A DNA stretch of 7,271 bases from Negativicutes bacterium (lineage in GTDB: Bacteria > Bacillota_C > Negativicutes > Acidaminococcales > Acidaminococcaceae): positions 1-7,271 of the forward strand of contig RZYP01000100.1 in NCBI GenBank assembly GCA_009930275.1, written 5' to 3'. The position numbers and the translations under genes were made by a program. This document shows, in pieces, positions 1 to 5,902 of this stretch. Positions within the stretch are counted from its first letter, which is position 1. Each line of letters starts with the position of its first letter. Below the pieces are notes generated by a model. It had not been told where the DNA came from, ran no database searches, and was given only the letters and a program-made list of their open reading frames with translations.

Positions 1-99
1 ATTCGAGGACAACGATCTTGGCAATTTCCGGCAATCACTCCGGCAGCTCAGTGACAGATTGGCTCAGCAACTTACTGGCAACATGGTTCGGCAGGGACA
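1..99. repeat. Putative end of an IS-like element truncating the neighbouring gene
   Basis: The segment carries irregularly repeated GGCA-type motifs on the plus strand (TTGGCA, CCGGCA twice, CTGGCA, TTCGGCA). This resembles the multiple-repeat ends of IS21-type elements. Read on the minus strand, it would start with TGTCCCTGCCGAAC at position 99. The family-like part of the secreted protein encoded at 64-474 stops at the same point, residue 125. The repeats are not the same as the 23-bp repeats near 5771-5858, so this would be a different element. The rest of the element and any target duplication lie outside the window, so the assignment is tentative. Confidence 0.35.
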
Positions 100-474
100 G
101 TATACATTTGTGACTATGTTATTGGTTACTGTCATGTAAAAATGTGCATTAATTGAAACACCTGTATACCATACTTTCCAATCAGTACTACTTGTAGTTG
201 CTGAAAGTGACCTTGATGTCAAAGGTATACGTTCAATCCCTACAGTCGCTGGATCGCCATTTGCGTCAACAATTTCAAATTCGACAACCTCGTTCACAGC
301 GATTTTATCTAGATTTGAGAACGTGACCGAATTACTTGCACTCATCACTGCTGTGGGAACATTTTCAACCTCAGCTGCGAATGCGGATGCTGAGATTGCT
401 GACACAATAAATATCAGTGCCAGAATTCCTGATAACAACTTCTTCACCCTGTAGTTTTTGCCATTCTTTTTCAT
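64..474 (-). CDS. Secreted small protein, DUF5626-like, probably 3'-truncated
   Basis: This 136-residue product has a Sec signal peptide: basic residues 2-12, a hydrophobic core at about 14-31, and an A-F-A/A cleavage region at about 31-34. The mature part is polar. Its segment around residues 99-125 (W99-K-V-W-Y-T-G-V-S-I-N, then F-Y-M-T-V-T-N-N-x-I/V-x-x-V-Y) resembles, from memory, the C-terminal part of small exported Firmicute proteins of the DUF5626 type; this was not verified. The last 11 residues (126-136, three of them cysteine) do not look like the family and are encoded by the IS-like end at 1-99, so the original C-terminus is probably lost. The start at 474 has a good ribosome site, TAGGAGC (482-488), which overlaps the stop codon of the upstream XRE gene. 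The two genes are therefore probably one operon. Function is unknown. Confidence 0.6.
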   Translation of the reverse strand: MKKNGKNYRVKKLLSGILALIFIVSAISASAFAAEVENVPTAVMSASNSVTFSNLDKIAVNEVVEFEIVDANGDPATVGIERIPLTSRSLSATTSSTDWKVWYTGVSINAHFYMTVTNNIVTNVYCPCRTMLPVSC

Positions 475-485
475 TAGATCTGCTC

Positions 486-923
486 CTATCTTTTTTGGTT
501 CGAAAGGTAAATAAATAACAATCTAACAACATAATAAATAAGCACGAAAAAGCACATGACTGACAGAATAAGAAGGACACTCACTGAACTTTTTGTGACC
601 ATGCCAACAGTACCTGCAATTAAAATGACAGCTATCACTAAAGTTACTCTGACTAAAATATAGCTTAGAGTTATTTTATATACCCCTGAAGTTGCTTTGA
701 TAATTGGATTATCAAATTCAGATGCCATTGACTCATTAACCAAGTAGTCAATTGACACAGAAAACAATTTGCCAAGCAATATCAGATTTTCAACATCTGG
801 AACCGCCGTTCCCATTTCCCATTTTGATACTGCTTGTCGGGATACATTCACTGCTTCAGCCAATTCAGATTGCGTCATTCCTGCCTTTTTTCTGAGCTTC
901 AAAAGTTTGTCGTGAAATTGCAT
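486..923 (-). CDS. XRE-family HTH regulator with two C-terminal membrane helices
   Basis: The 145-residue protein starts with a classic Cro/C1-type helix-turn-helix at about residues 5-60. The recognition region is M-T-Q-S-E-L-A-E-A-V-N-V-S-R-Q-A-V-S-K-W-E, followed by the usual P-D-x-x-N-L-x-x-L and I-D-Y-L. After a short linker come two hydrophobic segments, at about residues 86-107 and 114-137, ending in a basic tail. This is a membrane-tethered DNA-binding protein, a common Firmicute layout. The start at 923 is supported by AAAGGA 7 bases upstream. The downstream secreted-protein gene begins 11 bases after the stop codon, which suggests co-transcription. The membrane tail may sense envelope state or control exposure of the DNA-binding domain; that is inference. 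The target is unknown, though autoregulation of this operon is the default guess. Confidence 0.85.
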   Translation of the reverse strand: MQFHDKLLKLRKKAGMTQSELAEAVNVSRQAVSKWEMGTAVPDVENLILLGKLFSVSIDYLVNESMASEFDNPIIKATSGVYKITLSYILVRVTLVIAVILIAGTVGMVTKSSVSVLLILSVMCFFVLIYYVVRLLFIYLSNQKR

Positions 924-1023
924 TTCTGATTCCTTTCAAATCAAATTTAATATCACAGGCCAATTTTTAGAAACCAACTAAGCCTTGCATTATGTCAGCC
1001 AATGGTAGCAATTAGTCAATTCT

Positions 1024-1053
1024 ATAATAAATTATCAAATTCTGATACATCAA
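1024..1053 (-). promoter_or_regulatory. Candidate sigma-70-type promoter for the XRE operon
   Basis: On the minus strand, TTGATG (1048-1053) and TATTAT (1024-1029) are separated by 18 bases, about 100 bases upstream of the XRE start. The surrounding 924-1111 gap is AT-rich and holds no gene. A short dyad, TGAT-GT-ATCA, overlaps the -35 element and could be an operator. A second candidate, TTGACT followed by CATAAT at 19 bases, lies closer to the gene, so the choice is uncertain. Confidence 0.3.
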
Positions 1054-1111
1054 ACTGCCCCTTTTAGCTGGCACGCAACAATCGAAATATATTGTCTAAA
1101 ATTTAAGGAGG

Positions 1112-1623
1112 TTACATGACATCCTCATAGGCGATCCCATCTGCGTACCGATAATCTTTTGTGTACTTGGTCCATCTGGATTTCAGTGCATCGCTTCCGC
1201 TGATTTCTTCTATTCGATTGCTGATGTTGGTAAAGATATAAGTTGTTTCCCTGTGTGTGGCTGTTGATTTCAGCGCCTCAACAAAAACTGAATGCTCGAA
1301 AGTCTGGGTCTTCGCCAGGATATAAACATCGTAAAAATCCCTGGGTCTTGTATTTAGTTCACCTCTTCTCAAAATGGTTTCAACTTTTTCAGCCAAGACG
1401 GTTTCGATGTTGTAAGCCCAAATCCCGAAGCTGCCTTCTTCGAAAATCATCTTGAACACATACAGGACTTCCTTGGGCGTAATCGCGTCACCCGTTGGAT
1501 GTCAATCTGCATGGGAGTCGTGATGGTATCATATTCAGCAATGATGCTCACTCGAAAACTAAAGTGTTCCCAAAGAACGTGACACAGGCGGTTCTGCCAT
1601 ACAAAGCGATAATTATAAGCCTT
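1112..1623 (-). pseudogene. Relic of an AbiEii/AbiGii-type nucleotidyltransferase toxin gene
   Basis: The reading frame from 1459 to 1112 encodes the C-terminal half of this family. It contains W-A-Y-N-I-E-T-V-L-A-E-K-V-E-T-I-L, then R-G-x-x-N-T-R-P-R-D-F-Y-D-V-Y, and a final W-x-x-Y-x-x-x-Y-x-Y-A-D region. Just upstream in another frame comes P-T-G-D-A-I-T-P-K-E-V-L-Y-V-F-K. The frame from 1623 to about 1500 supplies the preceding piece, F-R-V-S-I-I-A-E-Y-D-T-I-T-T-P-M-Q-I-D-I. Adding one C near 1498-1502 would join the two as I-D-I-P-T-G-D, so a one-base deletion is visible. The catalytic nucleotidyltransferase N-terminus (GG/GS and D-x-D region) is not found before the kinase gene ends at 1713, and no AbiEi-type antitoxin is present. 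The gene is therefore truncated, frameshifted and presumably dead. Intact members are toxins of type IV toxin-antitoxin abortive-infection systems. Confidence 0.85.
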
Positions 1624-1712
1624 TTACTATCAAATTAAACCTCGGAAAAACCTCATGCGCGTCGATAACAGGAACAAATAGTTCCACCGACTTAAATGGA
1701 GCAGCTGATTTT
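1624..1712. other. Non-coding remnant between kinase gene and AbiEii relic
   Basis: No gene is visible here. One minus-strand frame is open for about 25 codons (including V-E-L-F-V-P-V-I-D-A-H-E-V-F), but it has no start with a ribosome site and was not recognised. An in-frame stop at 1624-1626 bounds the AbiEii relic on this side. The stretch probably marks the breakpoint where the N-terminal half of the toxin gene was lost. Confidence 0.4.
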
Positions 1713-3029
1713 TCAAATCGGTAAAATAATCGTCAAAGTAAATTGACCTGCGCTTGTGTCTATATCCATACTACCTCGATACCGCTTGACAATTCTCCTC
1801 ATACTGTCAATGCCCAATCCATGGCCGTTGTTATCGCGTTTACTACTTAAAAATTTTTCGTCAGAAGCATTCAGGGGCTCGGGCAGAGGATTTTTGAGTA
1901 CCAATTGCAGCATGCCTTTTTCCTGTCGAAGCATCAGGTGAATCTGCCTATCCGCAGATTTTATCAACCTGGCACACGCTTCGGTCGCGTTGTCTAACGC
2001 ATTTCCGAGCACGATACAAAAATCCTCGGCTGGGGTCGGCAGCTCACCATTCTTAAGAGAGATTTGCGTTCGAATTTTAGTATCTTGCTGGATTGCAAAC
2101 GCCATGCGCTCTGCTAGCAATGCGTCCAGAAACGCATTTCCACTATGAACACTTGACGCGTTTTCTGCGATCGATCGACGGATGGCTGAAAGTGATTCCT
2201 CCACTTGTTCGAGTTTTCCCTGCCTTGCATAAATGGAGATTGGTGTAATGATCTTATCAAGGTCATGCGCTAAACGTTGTAGTTCTGTATGCTGGCGTTC
2301 AGCACGGGTGAGATTCTTTTTTTCGAGCTCAATCTGTCGACTAAAAAACTGCAACCGAGCCCGCTCTTCTGATTCAAATTGCAATCGATCGAAGAGATAG
2401 TACACAAGAAAATTGGCGAATAACAATGCTATGACAGCAGCGGCGGCAAATGGCTGGACTTTGACTGACTGTTGCTCCTGTTGCCACATCTGGTCCAGGG
2501 ATATGATTGTAAAGACCGAAGCGCCAGGGAACCCCAACAAGGCTAAGAAGTGTAGCCAATTCAGTCTGGCGACTTTGCGTTGACGATAGCGGATCAATAG
2601 GCGAGCGACGATAAATAGAACGAATTTTGTCGAAACCAGACCGACTAGACGATGCATTGTCGGCAGGGCAAAATTTTCCGGGATCCCCAAAATCATGCTC
2701 AAGCCGATCAAGACACCAAATTCCGAACCACCCCACAGGATGTTATAAATGAGAAGTAAAAGAAAACTTTGTCGAAGTTTGCCATTATATAGCGTCAAAG
2801 AAATCAGGAGCGATAGTACGAACACGATGCCGACAGCCATCAATGCAGGTGCTTCTAGAATATTGAGCAAATATACAATTCCAGTCATCACCGTAGCCGA
2901 GATCGCATAATAGGTAATGCTTTCAAATCGCCGGCCAAACCAATGTGATAAAAGAGTTAAGATTAGCAGGATCTCAAACAGGATAACAGATAATTCTATG
3001 ATGGCCCAAATGGTGCTAGTCTGATTCAT
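1713..3029 (-). CDS. agrC: AgrC-like GHKL sensor histidine kinase
   Basis: This 438-residue membrane kinase is the likely receptor for the cyclic peptide made from agrD. The N-terminal half (about 1-213) has six or seven hydrophobic segments, near residues 8-28, 38-58, 62-81, 88-113, 128-146, 159-178 and 193-213. A charged, probably coiled-coil linker (about 214-252) follows. The phosphoacceptor is H255 in L-A-H-D-L-D-K, a variant of the R-H-D-x-x-N-H box of AgrC-type kinases. The C-terminal GHKL ATPase domain has an N box (N343-A-L-D-N347-A-T-E-A) and a G box (G402-H-G-L-G-I). The start codon overlaps the regulator's stop codon (ATGA, 3026-3029), so translation is coupled. It lies in an operon with the LytTR regulator, divergent from agrBD. 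Family membership is clear; the actual ligand is inferred from linkage. Confidence 0.9.
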   Translation of the reverse strand: MNQTSTIWAIIELSVILFEILLILTLLSHWFGRRFESITYYAISATVMTGIVYLLNILEAPALMAVGIVFVLSLLISLTLYNGKLRQSFLLLLIYNILWGGSEFGVLIGLSMILGIPENFALPTMHRLVGLVSTKFVLFIVARLLIRYRQRKVARLNWLHFLALLGFPGASVFTIISLDQMWQQEQQSVKVQPFAAAAVIALLFANFLVYYLFDRLQFESEERARLQFFSRQIELEKKNLTRAERQHTELQRLAHDLDKIITPISIYARQGKLEQVEESLSAIRRSIAENASSVHSGNAFLDALLAERMAFAIQQDTKIRTQISLKNGELPTPAEDFCIVLGNALDNATEACARLIKSADRQIHLMLRQEKGMLQLVLKNPLPEPLNASDEKFLSSKRDNNGHGLGIDSMRRIVKRYRGSMDIDTSAGQFTLTIILPI

Positions 3030-3748
3030 GTTTCACCTCTTGACCGATCGGCAATCAATCTCGTGAGAGGACTTAGATACTGTCGGCTTACTGGAAGCTT
3101 TTGATTGTTCGTCAAAGTAATTGCATCATTCTGCAGACTCCAGACAGCGTCAAGGTTGACCATAATGCCTCGGTAGCAAAGAGAAAAGTTGGCAGCAGCA
3201 AACAACGCACAAAATTCAGCGAATGGCAATCGCTCTCGTGATTTATAACTTTTGTTTGCGGTATGAACAATGATCTTACGGTTAACAACCTCAAAGAAGA
3301 CGATATCGTGGATAGGAATCTGTAGCTTTTCGTTTTTATCAGTTAAAAATAATACCCGTCCTGGTTGATCTCGTGTAAGCGGGATTGCCGAAGTTAAGGC
3401 TTCCTTGAGTTCGGTTTCCATACACGATTTCAATACAAATCGATGAGCCTTTACGGAATAGCCAGCGCGGGCATGCTGTTCATAGCTCGTAAGAAATATG
3501 ATAACTGCATCAGCATTGGCTTGACGCACAATACGTGCTGTCTCAAGGCCATTAAGTCCTGGCATCTCGATATCCAATAGATAGAGATCAAAGATTGACC
3601 TATTCATACAACTTGCAAGTAAGTCGTTCCCGTTTGAAAATTGCGACACCGAATTGGGAATCGCAATTTGACGGAAGATGATCTGGACTTGTTCATACGC
3701 AATCGTGCGAATACTTGGATCATCGTCGCAGATAGCTATACGAATCAT
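3026..3748 (-). CDS. agrA: AgrA-like LytTR response regulator
   Basis: This cytosolic two-component transcription factor has 240 residues, the usual length for the family. The receiver domain (about 1-122) begins M-I-R-I-A-I-C-D8-D9-D. The predicted phosphorylated aspartate is D59 in L-L-D-I-E-M-P-G-L-N-G, with T87 (F-L-T-S-Y) and K107 (V-L-K) completing the switch. The LytTR DNA-binding domain spans about 132-236 and has the typical C-Y-R-G-I-M-V-N-L-D-A-V stretch. The start at 3748 was chosen over an upstream in-frame ATG at 3943 because the receiver fold begins exactly there and AAAGGT lies 8 bases upstream. The longer version would add 65 unrelated residues reaching across the agrB start. 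The kinase follows with a 4-base overlap. By family it should activate from direct repeats in promoters, with agrBD and its own operon the expected targets. Confidence 0.93.
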   Translation of the reverse strand: MIRIAICDDDPSIRTIAYEQVQIIFRQIAIPNSVSQFSNGNDLLASCMNRSIFDLYLLDIEMPGLNGLETARIVRQANADAVIIFLTSYEQHARAGYSVKAHRFVLKSCMETELKEALTSAIPLTRDQPGRVLFLTDKNEKLQIPIHDIVFFEVVNRKIIVHTANKSYKSRERLPFAEFCALFAAANFSLCYRGIMVNLDAVWSLQNDAITLTNNQKLPVSRQYLSPLTRLIADRSRGET

Positions 3749-3923
3749 CTGAGTACCTTTCAATTCATAAAACAAGATAATTGTTACGCTATCATAATGC
3801 CTGACTCCTTCCTCTGCTTCAATACTTCTTGCGCCACGAAAACGACCACTCGTGCCAAAGGCCTTGGAATCAAAGTCTGACGTTTGATATGGTAAAGCCA
3901 TTGCAATATTTGCGGGGTGACGC
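3749..3923. promoter_or_regulatory. Divergent agrBD / kinase-regulator control region
   Basis: These 175 bases separate the two divergent operons and must hold both promoters. For the regulator/kinase operon, the minus strand has a good -10, TATGAT (3791-3796), about 42 bases from the start but without a convincing -35, as expected for an activator-dependent promoter. For agrB, the plus strand has TTGGAA (3864-3869) and TATGGT (3888-3893) with an 18-base spacer, a weak match. The ribosome site for agrB is GGGGTGA (3914-3920), 3 bases before the ATG, which is unusually close. I did not find a clear pair of AgrA-type nine-base direct repeats. Confidence 0.4.
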
Positions 3924-4528
3924 ATGGTTAAGAAAGTCAGCAATAGTATTGTCCGTAAAATGATTGATCGGCAAGCGATTATGGAAAACGAATATGAACT
4001 ATACGATTATGGTCTTCAAGTTATAATTTCAAGTCTTGTTTCTTTCATTTCTGCAATGGCAGTTGGATTTGTTTTTCAGTTGTCCTTGGCAATGTTCGTT
4101 TTTCTGATCTGCTTTGCATTGATGCGAATGTATTCCGGTGGTTACCACGCTCAATCGTACTTGATTTGTTATTTTGAACTTTTAGCACTGTCAGTGATAA
4201 TCATGATTACGATAAAGGGATGGAAAATCTTCCAGTTGACCTTATTAAGATATTTCTGACCTTGTTTACAATTGTATCAACATTAATTATCTATGCTTTT
4301 GCTCCGGTCGATCATGAAAACGCCCAATTATCTGAACAAGAGATCCCGCGATACAGACGAGTTGTGCGCAGAATTTATATATTTCATCTTGTGATTGTCG
4401 CTGTATTGGTAGTTTTTTTGGTTCCAATTTGCATACCCATAGCTATTGCTTTGGCCGCCTTGACATCATCAATTCTGGTTATATGTGGTCAATTGCATCG
4501 AAAGGCGAAAGGAGGTGTTTTCATATGA
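3924..4528 (+). CDS. agrB: AgrB-like peptide-processing membrane protease, split by a -1 frame change
   Basis: AgrB is an integral-membrane cysteine peptidase that removes the AgrD tail and closes the ring. The first frame (3924-4259) encodes the catalytic half: R68-M-Y-S-G-G-Y-H75-A-Q-S-Y-L-I-C82, with His and Cys seven residues apart as in H77/C84 of the staphylococcal enzyme. It terminates early at 4257-4259. The second half continues in the -1 frame from 4220: hydrophobic segments, the family's A-P-V-D-H-E-N-A-Q-L element, more membrane helices and a basic end. Joining the frames at AAAGGGA (4214-4220) gives about 201 residues, the normal length, with I-T-I-K-G-M-E-N-L at the joint. The stop overlaps the agrD start (ATGA). 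Without a frame change the product lacks its C-terminal half and would probably be inactive. The cause may be recoding, an indel mutation or a sequence error. Confidence 0.88.
4214..4220 (+). promoter_or_regulatory. In-phase slippery heptamer A-AAG-GGA inside agrB
   Basis: Read in the agrB frame, the codons are ATA-AAG-GGA. The seven bases fit X-XXY-YYZ, so both tRNAs could re-pair one base back on AAA and GGG. That is exactly the shift needed to reach the second half of agrB. A small stem (TGGAA/TTCCA, 4221-4234, four-base loop) follows directly, but it is short and closer than typical stimulators. The same run of three A and three G is also a natural place for a one-base indel or a read error. 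Confidence 0.4.
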
Positions 4529-4653
4529 AGAATCGTCTGATCAAGCAGTGTTCAAAAGTTATTCGGAAAGCTGCTGTTTTGGGAAATGGTACCGTGTCGG
4601 TCTGGTACATGTATCAGCCCAAAAAGCCAAAAATTTTAAAAGGCATAAAGTAG
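4525..4653 (+). CDS. agrD: AgrD-like cyclic peptide pheromone precursor with serine in the ring position
   Basis: The 42-residue precursor starts at 4525, overlapping the agrB stop, with a strong GGAGGT (4511-4516) 8 bases upstream. Residues 1-19 form a basic amphipathic leader suited to binding the inner membrane face. The core is T23-V-S25-V-W-Y-M29, followed by the recognition tail Y30-Q-P32-K-K-P35. Clostridial AgrD proteins usually read C-x-W-x-x-(Y/H)-Q-P-x-x-P. Here serine replaces the ring cysteine, which predicts a five-residue S25-M29 lactone and cleavage after M29. The tail is rich in lysine rather than acidic as in Staphylococcus. Serine-lactone signals are known from S. intermedius and the Enterococcus fsr system, so the substitution is compatible with function. 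The only cysteine, C9, lies in the leader and is too far from the cleavage site to close the ring. Longer in-frame starts upstream lack a ribosome site. Confidence 0.9.
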   Translation: MKNRLIKQCSKVIRKAAVLGNGTVSVWYMYQPKKPKILKGIK

Positions 4654-4869
4654 TTGAGCACACAATTGTTTTTGGTAAAAGATGTGTGTGGTTTTTGAAC
4701 AGAGTCTTATTGGTGCTTTAATCATCAAATATGTATATGAATACTCACAGGAATACCATTCCACGCCGAGTTTCTGAGTGCGTTAAGCAATATTCGTTTT
4801 TTATGGTTCAAGCCCATAAATCGAGGGGTAAAGTTGTGTTGAAAAATTGATTTTAGACGGAGGACAAAA
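4654..4869 (+). promoter_or_regulatory. Intergenic region after agrD with hairpins; likely leader/promoter of the secreted-protein gene
   Basis: No gene is supported in these 216 bases. CACACA (4659-4664) can pair with TGTGTG within 4683-4690, followed by GGTTTTTG, a weak terminator candidate for agrBD. A short dyad, GGAAT-acc-ATTCC, lies at 4750-4762. A clearer inverted repeat, TTTATGG/CCATAAA (4800-4806 and 4814-4820, seven-base loop), lies about 50 bases before the secreted-protein start and could be an operator or a leader hairpin. The start itself is preceded by a strong GGAGGA at 4859-4864. No confident promoter hexamers were seen. Confidence 0.3.
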
Positions 4870-5409
4870 ATGAAAAAGTTTTTTTCAATGATGTTGGTAG
4901 TATTATTCGTAATTTCATTCATCTCCATTCCAATATTTGCTGAAGTCACTGCATCTAACAATAACGATTCATCAATTATCAGAACCGAAAACACATCGGT
5001 TGAAATATATTCTGATAACTTCCCTGTTGAACTCAAGTTTGATACTAAAGAAAGCACAGCTCTTAGTAATACAGTGACCGCTTGGGTAAAGTTTAGAATT
5101 ACATATACAGCAGGCATTGGACTTGGTCTATATACAGAAATAACTACAGATCCTCTTAATCCGCTAACATATATAAATAATATTTCAGGTAATTATGTTG
5201 TTAATGCAATCCAACTGCCGGGTATTAGTTATTATGTACCATACTACACTTCGCAATTTGTACCATTACCAATTATTCACAATTATGAGGAAATACATGT
5301 GTCGAATTTTCCTTCTGGTTTACAATTCACGTGTACAACTTCAGGGACCATTAGTTGTGTTGGTGGAAGTGGGTCATATTCAAAAACGGCTATAGCAACA
5401 ATACCGTGA
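4870..5409 (+). CDS. Secreted protein of unknown function downstream of agrD
   Basis: The 179-residue product has a clear Sec signal peptide: K2-K3, a hydrophobic core at about 4-20, and I-F-A24 before the cleavage, giving a mature chain of about 155 residues. The mature part is rich in Thr, Ser, Asn, Tyr and Ile, suggesting a beta-rich extracellular protein. It has a tyrosine- and proline-rich patch near residues 117-137 and only two cysteines (C155, C163), which could form a disulfide near the C-terminus. There is no lipobox, LPxTG anchor or further membrane helix. GGAGGA (4859-4864) fixes the start. Its place directly after agrBD, on the same strand, makes it a candidate output of the quorum-sensing system. 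I do not recognise the family. There is a faint resemblance in its middle part (around residues 70-92) to the secreted protein at 64-474, too weak to claim homology. Confidence 0.75.
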   Translation: MKKFFSMMLVVLFVISFISIPIFAEVTASNNNDSSIIRTENTSVEIYSDNFPVELKFDTKESTALSNTVTAWVKFRITYTAGIGLGLYTEITTDPLNPLTYINNISGNYVVNAIQLPGISYYVPYYTSQFVPLPIIHNYEEIHVSNFPSGLQFTCTTSGTISCVGGSGSYSKTAIATIP

Positions 5410-5456
5410 TATGTAAATTTCATTCAAATACATTTGCAAATATGTAGGGAATAATC

Positions 5457-5735
5457 ATGTCGATATCATTATTAATTATAAATGAGCTCTTTAACCGATA
5501 CGATTTACAACTTGATGACCATCAAACTCGCATCTTGCAAGATATGGGAATTATTGACGAGCATGGGATCGTTTATATGATTCCTTACAGCGGTAAAGGA
5601 AAGATTTTATATGGTAGTCGGATTAACCTTGATCAACCGATCCGAATAACGCACGATCTTTCTCATGAAAATATTATTGTCAATAATAGCTTGACTTTGA
5701 TGGATGAAATTAACGAAATTGCAGCAAATCTTTAA
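5457..5735 (+). CDS. Small cytosolic hypothetical protein
   Basis: The 92-residue, acidic protein starts at 5457 with TAGGGA (5445-5450) 6 bases upstream, and lies 47 bases after the secreted-protein gene on the same strand. It has no signal peptide, membrane helix or cysteine. The N-terminal third is leucine/isoleucine-rich and probably helical (about 4-30). A glycine-containing stretch, Y-S-G-K-G-K-I-L-Y-G-S-R, spans about 44-55, but it is not a P-loop in a recognisable setting. The C-terminus again looks helical. I do not recognise it. Its place next to a secreted protein would suit an immunity or regulatory partner, but nothing in the sequence shows this. The ORF ends just before the IS21-type end, so its gene may once have been followed by others now displaced. 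Confidence 0.6.
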   Translation: MSISLLIINELFNRYDLQLDDHQTRILQDMGIIDEHGIVYMIPYSGKGKILYGSRINLDQPIRITHDLSHENIIVNNSLTLMDEINEIAANL

Positions 5736-5770
5736 AAAGGATCAAGTCGTGTGTTGGAAACGGCAAAGTA

Positions 5771-5858
5771 AAGTACAGAATTTTCGGCAGTTCAATTACA
5801 AAGAATTCGGCAATCAAAGTACAAGGTTTTCGGCATTGAAAGTACAAAGATTTCGGCA
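5771..5858 (+). repeat. Four tandem 23-bp terminal repeats of the IS21-type element
   Basis: Units start at 5771, 5794, 5817 and 5840 and follow the pattern AAGTACAAAG-(A/T)TTTCGGCA plus a variable tail of about four bases. The CGGCA core recurs at 5785, 5808, 5831 and 5854, exactly 23 bases apart. A degenerate fifth core lies at 5761 next to the presumed tip. Multiple repeats at the ends are typical of IS21-family elements, where they serve as transposase (IstA) binding sites. The spacing of about two helical turns would put the sites on one face of the DNA. Confidence 0.85.
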
Positions 5859-5902
5859 ACGGGTTTGCCCGCTCGAACTCTAACATACCAAGGGTCTTCA
5901 GA

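Noticed and set aside
2374..2736. Minus-strand ORF of 120 codons inside the kinase gene
   Set aside because: It is an out-of-frame shadow of the kinase membrane region, with unnatural composition.
3749..3943. Upstream 65-codon extension of the response regulator (start at 3943)
   Set aside because: The receiver domain begins exactly at the internal Met at 3748, which has a ribosome site. The extension has no family similarity and would cover the divergent promoter region and the agrB start.
4429..4524. Longer start for agrD inside agrB
   Set aside because: No ribosome site there, and the added residues are an out-of-frame reading of agrB. The start at 4525 has a strong GGAGGT and gives the normal AgrD length.
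4551..4575. AgrD cysteine 9 as the ring-forming residue
   Set aside because: C9 is in the amphipathic leader, 20 residues before the expected cleavage site. Known rings in this family span 5 residues, up to 9 in the enterococcal case.
4725..5117. Minus-strand ORF of 130 codons
   Set aside because: It runs antisense to the signal-peptide gene at 4870, which has a strong ribosome site. It has no ribosome site or recognisable domain of its own.
5771..5858. CRISPR array
   Set aside because: The units are contiguous 23-bp degenerate repeats without unique spacers and sit at the end of an IS element with istA and istB; no cas genes are present.
5860..5871. CGGG-tttg-CCCG hairpin as an intrinsic terminator
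   Set aside because: The stem is only four base pairs and no T-run follows on either strand.
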